DNA of 64,000 nucleotides, from the NCBI RefSeq assembly GCF_030867095.1, contig NC_081824.1, positions 237,610,719 through 237,674,718 of the forward strand. Reading direction: 5' to 3'. The DNA is from Alligator mississippiensis. Lineage: Eukaryota > Chordata > Crocodylia > Alligatoridae. The notes under the pieces were generated by a model. The model made no database searches. It worked only from the letters and a program-made list of their open reading frames with translations, and was not told the DNA's origin. The position numbers and the translations under genes are program-made. Below are positions 33,250-45,118 of this stretch, piece by piece. The first letter of the stretch is position 1. Each line of letters starts with the position of its first letter.

Positions 33250-35180
33250 AGCTTTGTTTGCCAAATGCCTGTCTAAAAAAGGAAGGTCTTAGAGTTTCTG
33301 AAAAACATCCAGGCTCTGGCAGGCATCAAGAGGGAATTCCAGAGCTGAGGAAAAACTGCTGAGAATGACTTCTTACATTTTTTTTGGGCAAGTGAATTTG
33401 GAATATTGATGGTAATTACAGGAGCCTGATTTCGGCTGACCTTAGGGATTGCAATAGGGCATATGGGAGAAGACAGTCCCTTAGGTACATAGAGTGAGAC
33501 CATTTAGGGCCATATACATCAAAACCAGTACCTTGAATCACTCCCCAAAAGTTACTGGGAGCTAGTGCAGACTCTGGAGTGTTGGAGTTACATGCTCCTG
33601 GTGACCTGACCTGCCAGACAGTGGGCTGCTGCATTTTGAACCAGCTGCATCTTCTGGACAGTTTTCAAGAATAGCCCTACATAAACTGCACTGATGTAGT
33701 CTAGCTTTGAGGTTACAAAGGTAAAACTGATGATGACCAGATCTGAAAGAAAGGATTACAGCCTTCTCACTAGATGGAGGTGATGGTCCTGTGGCAAGAA
33801 GCTTAGTGCTCCTGCCACTTTAAATGGCCTGCAGGTGTGGCCTGGGCAGATTGCAGTCATCTGACCAAGAAGGAGGGTTGGTCTTAGGGAGGATATAAGC
33901 CCAGGTCCTGAGATGAGCCAGAAGTAACAGCTTGGAGCCTGCTGAGAGATTGCTACCTCAGCAGGATGATTGCAGCTCCAGAAGATCTACATGGAGGGTA
34001 ATACTTGAAGCAGTCTGCAGGTTTGGGGAGGAACTAGGGAGAGGAAGAAGTTACTAGGGATGTAGGGAAGGGTCTGGAGCCCAGACTGAGGGGCTGAGAG
34101 TGTGGGACCAGAGAGGGAGAAGGTGCTGAATATCAATGAGGGGCATAGTGTAGGGGAAGAAAGGAGCTATTCAATTAGCCCATAAGGTACTGACCACAGG
34201 CACCTGATGGTCCTTTGAGAGAGCAAAGCCCTGGGGTAGCCTCCCTCACATAAAAATAACATCAAGGTATGGTGGGTGATTGGCCCAGAAAGTGAGGGCT
34301 CTAGGGGCTTCATAGCCACCCCTGGAGACTGAGGTGGATCTGGGTTTTAATAGCATATTGAGGGCATCTCACTCCAAACTTCTGCATAATCTTACCCTGC
34401 AGCCTCATATACATATTAGAACAGGAGGGGTGACAAACTGGATTTTGGGGGGGACCCCAAGAGGATCACCACCATCTGGGAACTCTGTATTAAAAACGAG
34501 CAGAAAAAACAGTTCCATGAATATTCACCAGGTCATACAAAGGCTTTATTAGCACCTCATGGTCAATTGAATTAAAGCCTGCTGAAAGATCAAGTAAGAT
34601 TAGCAGGGCACAATTTCACCTGTCAGTCTCCAAGCAAAGATTGTTGGCTAAGGCTACGAGGTATAGTCTCTGTGCTATATCCAGGGTGAAAGTCAGACCG
34701 ACAAGTGTCCAGTAAACTGATAGCAACCAGATGCTCCTAGAGCTGACAGGTGACCGATCACCTGTTCAATTACATTTCCCAGGAAGGAGAGGTTGGAGAT
34801 GGGAAAAATAGCTGGGGGCCAGACTATTGCAGACTTAAACATGTCTGACACACTGCCCTCCCAACAGGAAGCACTAACAATCCCTGTCAGCAGTGGCCCA
34901 GTCTCCTCCAACTTGCTTTTACAAACCAGAATGAGCATGGGTCCAACTCACAACTGGTTGCCCTTATCTTCCCAAGCCTATTTTCTGCACCAGTGAGTAA
35001 TAGCAGTTTAAAACAATCCATATAAACAGGACAAGACAGAGCCTCCTCAACTCCAAACTCTGACTGCAGTAAAAGTGGTGACTCCCAAGCTGTGCTTGAT
35101 ATTGGCAATCTTGCCTGTAAAGTAGGAGTCAAATTTGTCACGGTAGGCTGAAGAGGCAGTTTCTAAGGGGGAAACAAGCT
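33250..35180 (-). mobile_element. L2-type LINE relic
   Basis: Minus-strand pieces in order: SNLSFLGNVIEQVIG (near 34830), LLILLDLSAGFNSIDHEVLIKPLYDL (near 34600-34540), VRCPQYAIKTQIHLSL (near 34380-34335), then VTSKLDYISAVYVGLFLKTVQKMQLVQNAAA (near 33715-33620), HVTPTLQSLH, FKVLVLMYMALNGL, ending KSFSAVFPQLWNSLL (33370-33320). These are L2-clade RT blocks, including the C-terminal RLDYCNALY and HWLPV equivalents. Highly decayed. The 33795-34310 segment does not fit and may be an insertion. Confidence 0.78.
33795..34310. other. Unidentified insert within the L2 relic
   Basis: This segment sits between two L2 coding pieces and does not translate as L2. It begins near CCTGTGGCAAGAAGC and has a TATA-like GGATATAAGCCC near 33890, so an LTR-type insertion is possible. 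I found no clear terminal repeat or target duplication. Confidence 0.3.
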
Positions 35181-36536
35181 GGGATTAACCAGGTCATTCA
35201 CCATAAGGAACAGTTCACCATTATGAATCCTGCAGTGTCAAACCTTCTTCCCTACTGCCACTGCCACACTGCAGTCTTTTAAGAAAGATCTATGATGCAA
35301 TCCATAGGCTTCAGGCTGGGTTGAGAGCCTGCCAGGGGAACTGTGCCACCACAGTGGTCAGAGCAGACACACGGGGGCCCACTGTGTCTATGGCCAAGAT
35401 CAGTGTGCTATTCCAGAAATCAACCAGGTGATCTACAGAGTAATCATCAAAGACAGTGAGAATACCCTGCAGAAGCTCTGCAATCCCACTGGCTTCATGA
35501 GTCTCTGGGGGAAGACAAGCCTAGTTGTCAGTGGCAAAATTTGCAAGTCAATGGCAAATTGTCTGTTATCATTTAAGCATGTTTCTCTTTTTGGGTCACT
35601 TTTATATCCAGTACATTTTCTTCTCTGTAAAATTATATATCTGGATTTTTGTCTCACTGTAAATCAGGGCATGCACGAAGGGGTGATGCTGTTTAATGCA
35701 CAGTCAGAATACTTCCAGCTCTTAAGACTAATCGTCTTAACAATAATGCAAGTTGAAGCATTCTCCCAACCCCCTTCTCTCACTTCCACTATTTCCCAGA
35801 ACCAGAGCACACATGTAAAGCATCTATTGCTAATGTGTACTGTTATAAGCAGTTGTTGGCAACTATGCTGAAATAATTTGTTTTCTTTCCCAGAGTCAAT
35901 TGTTTGTAGCTTTAATAAAAATGGTCACAAATTCTCTGTATTATGTTGGGCAAGACTGAATCACTATGCTAAAAACACAAGGGAAACACATGAATGTTGC
36001 CCAGACAACTTTTATTCTGGCTCTTCCCAGAGGCTAGGAACAGATGTTACATTTGTCCCTGGACAAGTGGTGCTTGCATTTGTTTTGGAACAGAAATATC
36101 CTGGAATTGACATGTATGCATATAGCCCTTCTAATCAGGGTTTAGTGACTGGCTGAATGAACTGCTGTTTTTTCTGCCACTGATTCAGTGATGCAATCCC
36201 AGGATAACTGTTTAGATGTACTTTGCAAAGTCCCTGGATAAACTGCTAGTACTTCTTATCCCATGAACCTTTTTAGGATTTATCCCAGAACAATGGACAT
36301 GAATATGTGGATGAGTGCACTTTTCCTGGGATAAAATGACTTATCCTGAGATAAATGTGACATCTATTTGTAGCCAGAGTGGCACAAAAAATTATCTTCC
36401 TGAGGACTGCACTGCTGTAATCTAAAGAAGTTGGGCTTGTTGTAGGGTATTTGTGCATGGCTATATGATTCCCACAGGCTTGCCTTGAGGATCTGGTGGC
36501 CCCTTCTAGCCTTGGACTCTGAAACATTGTGCACAC
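35181..36536. other. No feature recognised
   Basis: Unassigned AT-rich sequence with short frames only. No motif, repeat edge or RNA gene that I can defend. Confidence 0.4.
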
Positions 36537-36544
36537 TTTGCAAC

Positions 36545-37030
36545 TAGGGCTGTGCAAAGCTTTGGTTGCTGATTCGACCTGGCAGAGATTCGACCCGATT
36601 CAGTGGCCAAATCTCCAAATCCAAATCGAACTGAAAGACCCTGTAATCTCTCCAAATTGTTTCGGAGGATTCAATAATTCAGACATAGACACAGCTTTAA
36701 ATGTTTTTTCTACATACCTCAAGGTACCAGCTCGTGAATGCTGAGATGGTGGGGCGGATGGAGCACAGGGAGGCATGGAGCATGGTGGGGCATGGGAGCA
36801 CAGGGGGATCCCCAGCGCGCTTGGTGGTGCCTGGTACCTTGAGGTATGTAGAAAAAACATTTAAAGCTGTGTCTATGGCCAAATCACTGATTCTCCGAAT
36901 CAGCATCGAATCTTCAGATTTGGATTTGGCTAAATCAAATCAGGACAGTGATCCAAATCAACAAATCAAATCACTGTCCCCTGATTTGGGCCAAATCTGA
37001 ATCAAATACAGCCCATTTCATACACCCCTA
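36545..37030. mobile_element. hAT-type miniature element with internal perfect inverted repeat
   Basis: The left end is TAGGGCTGTGCAAAGC and the right end TACACCCCTA. Flanks are TTTGCAAC at 36537-36544 and 37031-37038, a perfect 8-bp duplication. The interior has the AAATCTCCAAATCCAAATCG-type sequence of this family. In the middle, 36684-36730 and 36831-36877 are perfect reverse complements over 47 bases around a 100-base GC-rich spacer. No transposase. Total length 486 bases. Confidence 0.92.
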
Positions 37031-37608
37031 TTTGCAACCTTGCCATTGTTTCTGTGTCATTTTTGTTTATTCCAGCAAAGGTCTTCCTGCACATGGGATA
37101 TACAAAGCTAGTCTTACGTTTCCAAGTTTTCTGGGACAGCCACTGTTAATCCAACATCTTTTTGTGCTGAAAGATATGGCCCCCTCTCCTAGGACTGAAA
37201 ACTCGGATACTATATAGACACCATAACCCAACTATTCTACAGATGCATCTGGCTAAGGCCCCAGGTCCCTAACAAACTCCATGCAGACTGGCTCTACAGC
37301 CCTCTCTTATGCAATAGATCTTTTGAATGATAACAGTCACTTATCTCCTTAAATGCAGATGGGGGTGGGGAGGGGAAGTTTTGAATCAGAGGGCTTCCGG
37401 CAGAAAGAAAGATCTCTTTAGGTTTAGCTCATTGCAAGATTAGGGCCCAATACATAGCCTGCTAGAAACACTGTGTCATATATAGGATGGACCTGGAGAA
37501 GAGAATAGTTAAAAAAAACACAGTCCTGCATTCTGAAGGACACATCAGTGATCATGTACATAAGGTCATATATATATAAAAATATATATGTTCCAGCAGG
37601 CTGTAGAA
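37031..37608. other. No gene; AT microsatellite
   Basis: Unassigned sequence between two hAT-type elements. A short AT-rich simple repeat (TATATATATAAAAATATATATG) spans about 37569-37590. Confidence 0.5.
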
Positions 37609-39056
37609 CAGGAGTGGGCAATTGTTTCGAGCGAAGGGCCACTCACTGAGTTTTGGCAAGCTATCAAGGGCTGCATGAGTAGCTTCACCCCTTGACAGGT
37701 GCCCCACCCCCTGGTCATGAACTTGTGACCGGATGTCCCAACCTCTAACCCCTGACCTTTGTCACCAGAAGTCCCTCCCCTTGTCCCCAGAAGTACTCCT
37801 TTCAGCAAGGGGTTTTGCTGTCTCCAAACCAGAAAAATACCAAATTATATTCTAAAAATTGAACATCTACAACATTCATTAATTTGATTTCAAAAAATAT
37901 TTTTGTCCAGATTTACATATGTTTGTATGGTGTTCATAGAGGTGATTGCACAATAGCTTAAAATGAAGTCTTACTCTTGTATATTGTGGTGGGGTAGGGG
38001 ACATGGGGAGTGGGTATAGGTTTGTGGGAGGCTGTGGGTGTGTGGGTATGTGGGGTGTCAGGGAGGGTATGAGTGTGTGCGTGGGGCTTTTGGGTGGTGG
38101 ACAGGTGTGGGTGTAGGGTGAGGGAACATATGGGTATGTTGACACGGGTCCTGTGCTCCCATAGTCTGGCCATGCAGCCTGGAGCCACGTGGTGAAGGAG
38201 CGGCCAGCAGGCGGGCAGGGAAGCACTGAAAGCGGGAGTGGGGGATGGAGGGTGGGAGTGAGTGGGCACACAGAGTGCAGCAACAGCTGAGCAGAAGCAT
38301 GGGGCCCACACCAGTGTCCCAGGGCCAGGGCCGGCGGGGCCTAGAGCGGGGCAGCAGGAGCATGGGGCCTGGGTCGGCAGGGGTCTATGGAGCCGGGCCA
38401 GGCTGTGCCAGCAGGGAGAGGAGGGAGCCAGCCTGGTTCTAGAGCCCCTGTCGGCCTGAGCCCCACACTCCTGTTGCCCCACACTCTGGGCCCCACAGGC
38501 ACTGGCCCCAAGACACTGACACAGGCCCCATGCTCCCGCCCAGTGTTGCTGTGCTCCCACCCGCTGCCATTGCTCCCCACCTGCAGCTGCTTTCATGGCT
38601 TCCCTGCCTGCCCACCAGCCGCTCCTGCATCACGTGGCTCCCGGCTGCATGGCTGGACCACGGGACTCAGCAGGAGCTGGCCGAGCCTGGCCTCAAGGAC
38701 TGGGGCAATCCCTGTGGCCCTCCCCTGCCCCCACCAGTCTTACTTGAATTTCCCTCCAGCACAGGCTGGCAGGAACAGCCCCAGGGTCTCATGCCAGAAG
38801 GCTCTGCTAGGCAGAGGCTTCCAGGTGGTGGAGTTGGGGTGGGGGGGAGAACTGAGGGTGGGATGGGGCTGGGTGGGCCTGGCTGCTAGATCCTGCCAGC
38901 TTCCCCTGGGTCCTACTGCCCCAGGTTCTGTCATCTTTGACAGGCAGCCAGGAGCAGATATATATTCATTTTCTAAATTTTAAGAGACTCTGCAGGCCAG
39001 TTAGAATGGCCTGGTGGGCCAGATCCAGCCTGTGGGCCGTATTTTGCCCACCCCTG
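37609..39056. mobile_element. hAT-type element (CAGGGGTGGGCAA family), 1.45 kb
   Basis: The left end is CAGGAGTGGGCAATTG and the right end TTTTGCCCACCCCTG. Flanks are CTGTAGAA (37601-37608) and CTGTATAG (39057-39064), 6 of 8 matching. Subterminal GGGCCACTCACTGAG and GGCCTGGTGGGCCAGATCC also match the 583-bp copy at 27738. The interior includes an AT-rich block (37800-37980) and a long GC-rich block with GGCAGGGGTCTATGGAGC-like units. No transposase domain seen in the many GC-driven open frames. Confidence 0.85.
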
Positions 39057-39064
39057 CTGTATAG

Positions 39065-40630
39065 TTCACTAGTGGCTAGGATGCAGCTCCCCCTGCACAA
39101 GAATTTCCCATACATCACACTTCTCACACGTCATTTCAGTTCCAGTAGCTCCTGGTCACAAGTTCCTATTTTGGTCATGCACAGGAACTGTGAAAAAGCA
39201 AGGTCCTATAATAAATCACTGGGGATGCCCATACAACCTCATGTCTTACAACAAGGAACACTGAGTACCAGGGCTGGCCCCAAGAGCAGCAGTGACACCC
39301 CCTGAAGGCCAAGCTATTCCTGCTCAATTCCAGCTCCGCAGGGTACCCTTCCTCTTCTACCTCCTCTGTCATGCCTTAATGGATATTAAAGTCCTTACAG
39401 AGGCTGCCCCCAGGGTCCTGCAGTGACCCTCAGTTCACCTCACTACAATTTCTCATGCCCAGCTGGTACCATTCTTGCTCCTTAGGCATAAATCGTGCCT
39501 TAGGGAACAAGACACTTCAGGGGAAATAACTGTGGTCTCTTGCACCCCCATAGCCACACCCATGCCTTGCTGTCTGTAGGAAGCCCCCTGGCCCCAACCC
39601 AACACTTGGCCCCTCAGGCCTCAAACCTTTGTTGGGGCTTTAGCTTTTTTTCTCTGGCTACGCCCCTCACCTGAGGTCCACTGCCCAGGACCTTGGCTCC
39701 TGGGCTTTAGTCCTGTCTCACCCTCACATGCTCTGGGCCCCTGGCCTGTCTCGCTCTCTTTCCCAACCCTACACAAGGTCGCTGTCTCCCTGGACAGCCC
39801 CTTGTGGTCCTTGATCCTGGCAAGGCTGCTCTATGCCAGATGCCCCTCAGGCATCCCATGGCCTCCAAACCACCCCTTGTAGCCACAATCTAGTCCTCTA
39901 GAGAAACTTAAAGGCACAAGCAAACTGCCTCCAAACTAAAATTCGCATTCACTCTTGGTCATTGCCCCACCACAAGCCATACTTTCCCCTTCTGACTCTC
40001 AGGTAGCTTGTAGGCCTGTTTTCTGCAGTTTCTCTCTGCCTCTGTCTCTCAAAGTAAAAGTAGCCTCTGGCTCCCTGTTACAGTCTGGACCAACCTGTTC
40101 AGTATATTTGAACCATTTATTCACAGCATTATTTGCTATCATTCAACATATGCACCCCTAAATAAAAGAGGAATCTATTGCTCCTGGCCAATTAAGAGCC
40201 AACTATCACACATGATCTCGGTAACAGATTAGACTTTGCTTTTGGGACTGCAGGCCTAATTCACACCTGGCATAAGAAGGTACAACTCACTGAATTTATT
40301 CCAGCTGAAATCCTCTAATTTTACAGCTCAATAGATACCCACAAAAACCAGTAGGTGATGCAATTGTCTTTTTAGGGTACATTTTTGCTATAGCATTGTA
40401 AAACCCCAGTTCAGAAGTGACATACTATACAAGTTGGAGTGATGTTGCCATGATGTGTGTCGTGCACAGAGCTCTGTTCAGTAATAAAGGGACTCCATTT
40501 GGATTGTCACAACCTGAATCTTCATTTAAGCACACTGTATTCAGTGCTGCTGCTTCCAGCCATGTGGTGCATTGTGTGCTCAGAGTCCAAGCACGTGGAG
40601 TTTCCTGGAAGCTTCCTGGTGAAACCCTCA
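39065..40630. other. No gene recognised
   Basis: Unassigned. A C-rich segment (about 39260-39900) looks like interspersed repeat, but I cannot set its ends. A 152-codon frame at 40417-40875 overlaps the PLE-tail relic and is not convincing as a gene. Confidence 0.4.
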
Positions 40631-40689
40631 AAATCATCCACCCTACAACTCCTGTTCCAACCCGCAGGGAAATATGTGAGAAGCAAAGA

Positions 40690-40870
40690 TTTTTGGGAGC
40701 AGTGCCTTTCACTGGACCAACTGCATGGTTGGGAGAGATCTTAGACAAGTTTTCAGACACAAGGTACCCTTCCTCCGGTCTGGGAAAGAGGCAGACACAG
40801 CTTGAGCCAAGTAGCAGACAAAACAATGGTCTGTGTAAAACTTCATATGTAAATAAAAACCAACAATCTG
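40690..40870 (-). repeat. PLE-tail relic, antisense
   Basis: The plus text TTTCACTGGACCAACTGCATGGTTGGGAGAGATCTTAGAC, in short matching blocks, followed by AAGTTTTCAGACACAAGGTACCC and TCCTCCGGTCTGG, is the complement of a diverged Penelope tail. On the minus strand it reads CCAGACCGGAGGA, a hairpin-forming stretch, then GAAAACTT. The hammerhead-like core is decayed here. Confidence 0.55.
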
Positions 40871-41013
40871 CTTAAAAGAAGGAAGGCAGGCTGAGACAAC
40901 TCATGTTATGTGTGCAATTCTTTAAGGAGCTGCTGGTTTTATTCAATTCAAACCAGTAGTGGAACTAGGGTGGGATAAGTGGCGCACCTGCCCCTGGTGC
41001 CAACTTAGAGGGG

Positions 41014-42082
41014 TGTCACAGGCCAGCTGGGCACTGTGAGTGTATCAATTTTATCACAGGCCAACTGGGCTGTTTGATTCAGTTTTGGATCGAGGAGGCA
41101 AAAGTTGGGAGTGGAATAAAGGCAAATTTATTATAGCTTACACACACACAACAGTTAACAGAAAGATAAATGCGATAAGCAGATAAGGCAGTATAAAAGA
41201 GCTAATAGTAAAATAATAACAACAGATAATAATAACAGATAGATAGATAGATCAATCTGTCACAGGCCAACTGGGCACTGCGAGGGTATTAGCCACACTG
41301 GGCTGTTCAAAACAACAAATAGACAGACATGGGTTGGCAACTTATCGATAGTCCCTCAATGCCAGGTGAGCGCCAAGTGATTCCAGTGAAGTCAGGCATC
41401 CCTGATGATTGACGCTGTCAGAGGGATTACTGGGGAAGGTCCCTTGCTCAGGATCCAATCCTCACTCACACCGGGAGTCTGGGGTCCGGGCGTGGGACAG
41501 AAATGACCTTTCTGTTCCCTCCTTCCTACTGGTCACCTGATGCATGTGTTTTTTATACTTAGTCTTATGCTAATCTGTTGGTCTCAGGGCCACTCACAAT
41601 ATTGCCCTATAGCTGTTACCCTATGGGATTGAAAGGTGTTAAAATTATCATAAAAGGTTACTACCCAGACTCAGGTTTATCCAATAAGCAAATTATGATG
41701 CAGCACCTTTAGGTTTGAAATTGACATCGCTCCGCCTAAATCCCAACCCCTTTTAGGCTTCAGTTGAATATGCTTTCTTGGGATATGCTTTCCTGGAATG
41801 TGTTTGGGTGTGCCTAGTAGTTAGATCCAGTTTTTATCGCTAAGGATGATAAAAAACCGTTAGGCCAGCTAATCTCACAGCTACAGCTTTGCCTATGGGG
41901 CCCAGTCAGTTCCATGAACAGTTAATTTATCAGTTTGGTTAAACTTATGACAGACAAGTTACATTTGCAGTTTACAACTTACAAGCTTGTATTAACTAAT
42001 ATTACCTATTTAGGCAAAATACCAAATGCTTCCAAGAAGCACACATTATTGCTTATTAATCTCTCTGGTTCTGGCTGTCACA
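41014..42082 (-). mobile_element. Solo ERV-type LTR
   Basis: A 1069-bp LTR starting TGTCACAGGCC and ending GGCTGTCACA, flanked by GAGGGG at 41008-41013 and 42083-42088. Six-base duplications are typical of some endogenous retrovirus classes. On the minus strand a TATA-like AAGTATAAAAAAC lies near 41555 and an AATAAA near 41130, consistent with minus orientation. The TGTCACAGGCCAACTGGGC block occurs twice (41014 and about 41260), so the distal end is duplicated. No viral genes. Age moderate to old. Confidence 0.82.
41200..41255. repeat. ATA/GATA microsatellite
   Basis: A short simple repeat of AATAATAAC-type and GATA units within the LTR, ending near AGATAGATAGATAGATC. Confidence 0.7.
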
Positions 42083-42887
42083 GAGGGGGTGCCATAATCA
42101 CCCCCAAACCAGGAGCCTTTACTATAGCAAGCGCAGCCCTGTGCCATCCAGCCATAAAAGCTGGGGCAGCCCTGTGCTCCATACTGTATGAGACTGCTGG
42201 AGGTGAAGAGCTGGCTCACTGAATACTAGCTGCAACAACCCAGCCTGTAGCATGGGCTCCCTGGGGGCTGTCCTTAGTGCCCTGTTGGCTCCCCCACACC
42301 CAAACATTTTACTGGGCACAGATTTATACTTCCCATTGCATTGACTGGTGCCTCCTGCTGAGCCTGTTCCTTAGCTGCAGCAAGGTGACACATGCTAGTG
42401 CTGCAACCAGTGTAAAGAGAGCAGAAGTCTCCCACTGATGCTTCCCCCACCCACCCAGAGAGATGCGGCAGGAGCAGCAGGAGCCACAGCTGGAGATGAG
42501 GGGAGCAGCCAGCGCACAGCTTCCAGTGTAGCTGCAGTTGGCCAGATGCTGCTGTGTTCCTCTTGCCTCCTGGTGACAATGTGAGCACAGCCAGCTGCAG
42601 CCGTTCTGGGAACAGCCCCACCAGAAGCTGCGCGCTGGCTGTGGCTCAGGCTGGGGCTGGCGGGTGAGGGTGGCAGTACAGCACAGGCTGCCCTGGGTGG
42701 GACTTGGCCCCACGTGGAGCACTGTAGGGACAGCTGCCAACTGGGCAAACTCTGCTGCACATGCCCTCAACCTCCCCCTCCCTCCCCTGCACCCAAGGCT
42801 GGCTCCCAGGCAGCCCCTCGACACGTGCATGTCCCCTCCACACACCACCAACCCCCTGTCTGGAGTGGATCACACCTGTTCTGCTCC

Positions 42888-45118
42888 TAGATTTCATAGA
42901 AATTAGGGCTGAAAAGGACCTCATGAGATCATCAGGTCCAGCCCCCTGCCTAAAGGACAGGCTCGGTCCTGGGACCTGTACTGTTCAACATCTTTATCAG
43001 CAATCTGGATGTGGGTGTGGAATGCACACTGTCCAAATTCATTGACGACACCAAGTTGTGGGGCGAGGTGGGCATGCTGGAGGGGAGGGACAGAATACAA
43101 CTAGATCTGGACAGATTACAGAGGTGAGCGGATGAGAATAGGATGGAATTCAATGCAGACAAGTGCAAGGTGCTGCATCACGGGAGAAGGAACCAGCAAC
43201 ACACCTATAGGCTGGGGAATACCCTTCTTGTCAACTCGGTGGCAGAAAGGGATCTTGGAGTAATTGTTGACTCCAGAATGAACATGAGCCGCCAATGCAA
43301 CGAAGCGGTCAATAAGGCTAACTGCACCTTGTCGCGCATCTACAGATGCATCACAAGCAGGTCCAGGGATGTGATCCTTCCCCTCTATGCGGCATTGGTC
43401 AGGCTACAGTTGGAGTACTGCATTCAGTTCTGGGCACCGCACTTCAAAGGGGATTTGGCTAGCATTGAGAGGGTCCAGAGGAGGGCCACTCGCATGGCCA
43501 AGAGTCAGCAAGGCAGGCCCTACGAAGAGGCTAAAGGGCCTGAACCTAGTCAGCCTCCACAAGAGAAAGGGGATCTGGTGGCCATTTACAAACTCACCAG
43601 GAGGGACCAGCGGGAATTGGTGGAGGCTCTGTTCCCCCAGACACCACCTGGGGTTACTAGGAATAACGGCCACAAATTGTTAGAGAGAAGGTTCAGGCTG
43701 GACATCAGGAGACATTACTTTACAGTTAGGGCTGCCATGCTCTGGAATGGCCTCCCAAGTGAGGTGGTACTCTCTCCTACCTTGGGAGTCTTCAAGAGGA
43801 GGCTGGACAGATATTTGGTTGGGGTGATATGATCTCGGCACCCATTCCTGCCTGGGACAGGGGGTCGGACCTGATGATCTGTTTAGGTCCCTTCCGACCC
43901 TAAGTACTATGATACTATGATACTAAGTCAGCTGGAGTAAGATCACCCCAGAAAGATAAGAATCTAACCATTTCTTAAAGGTATCCAGAGTAGGTGCTTG
44001 CACCACTTCTGGGGGGAGTCTATTCCAGACTCTGGAGACTTGGACAGTAAAGAAGTTTTTCCTTATGTCCAGTCTAAAACGGTCTTCCAGAAGTTTGTGA
44101 CCATTTGACCTTGTCTTTCCTTGGGGTGCCCTGGTGAACAGACATTTTCCCAATTCCTGATGCACACCCCTTAGTCACCCCTGAGCCTTCACTTCTGCAG
44201 GCTGAAGAGTCCCGTGCCTCTCAGCCTCTCCTCATAAGGCCTGTTCTCTTGACCTCTAATTATGCACATGCCTCTCCTATGAACTCTCTCAAGCTTCTCC
44301 ACATCCTTTCTAAAGTGTGGAGCCCAGAGTTGGATGCAGTACTCCAGCTGTGGCCTCACCAATGCCGAGTAAAGTGTGAGGATGACTTCTTGGGTCTTGC
44401 TTGAGATGCATTGGTAGATGCAAGCTAGAGTTTTATTTGCTTTGCCAGATGCGGCATCACATTGGTAGCTCATGTTCATCTTGTGGTCAGTCATGACCCC
44501 TAAGTCTCTTTCAGTCATGGTGCTAGTAAGTGTAGCACTGCTGAGCCTACACGTATGATATAGGCTCTTTCTCCCGAGGTGGAGCACCTTGTATTTCTGT
44601 TTTGAATGTCATCAGGTTTTGATATGCCCACCTTGTGAGCCTCAACTGCCAACCTATCCTCTAAAGTGACTGCGCTTTTCCATAATTTAGTGTCATCTGT
44701 GAACTTAGCCAGTCCACTTCTGACACCTGAATTCAGATCATTTATGAATATATTAAAGAGTACTGGTCTGAATACTGAGCCCTGGGGGATGCCACTGGTC
44801 ACCATGTGCCATGTTGACTCAGCTCCATTGACTGTCACTCTCTGGATCCAACCACGGAGTCCATTCTCCAGCCATCGGTCTGTAAGGTTGTTGAGACCAC
44901 AGTTCCCCAATTTTACCATGAGGACATCATGGGAAACCAAGTCAAAGGCTTTTTTAAAATATAAATATATGACATCAACCTCTTCTCCTTTGTCTAGGAG
45001 ATGTGTCAGAAGGAAATGAGGTTGGTCAGGCAAGACAAAGCCATGTTGGCTATCTCTCAGAAGGTTGTCTTCTATTAGCCTGTTGTTGATGGTTTCTTTG
45101 ATGATTTTTTCCAACATC
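42888..45118 (-). mobile_element. CR1 LINE (minus) split by a plus-strand CR1
   Basis: The 3' end is at 42888 (TTTCATAGAAATTAGGGCTG, then CATCAGGTCCAGCCCCCTGCC). It is interrupted at about 42960 and resumes at about 43926 with AAGTCAGCTGGAGTAAGATC. The minus-strand ORF2 C-terminus follows (GHKLLEDRFRLDIRKNFFTVQVSRVWNRLPPEVV, 44120-44010). Then come ALVRPQLEYCIQLWAP (44350) and RT blocks to about 45118 ([29 protein letters not shown]). 5'-truncated in the RT. Decayed. Confidence 0.86.
42960..43925 (+). mobile_element. CR1 LINE fragment inserted in the minus CR1
   Basis: Plus-strand RT blocks [21 protein letters not shown] and [11 protein letters not shown] (near 42960-43070) are followed by a 229-codon frame (43143-43832). 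That frame runs MEFNADKCKVLHHGRR, RDLGVIVDSRMNMSRQ, ALVRLQLEYCIQFWAPHFK, FRLDIRRHYFTVRAAMLWNGLPSEVV and FKRRLDRYLVGVI. The 3' end is a short ATACTATG tandem tail at about 43905-43923. The long surviving frame suggests a younger copy than most here. Confidence 0.88.

Larger units (their letters stand above)
40966..42886. repeat. DNA repeat of the CAGTAGYGNAACT type, carrying an LTR
   Basis: The left edge CAGTAGTGGAACTAGGGTGGG resembles the block at 7615. The sequence GGTGCCAACTTAGAGGGG resumes after the LTR as GAGGGGGTGCCATAATCACCCCC, then becomes GC-rich (42380-42840) until a CR1 tail at about 42888. Frames up to 175 codons in the GC-rich part are compositional. Family unknown. No clear end repeats. 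Confidence 0.4.

Noticed and set aside
42324-42851. Cysteine-rich 175-codon minus-strand frame
   Set aside because: It sits in a GC-rich repeat interior, overlaps equally long frames in other phases and on the other strand, and has no regular cysteine spacing.
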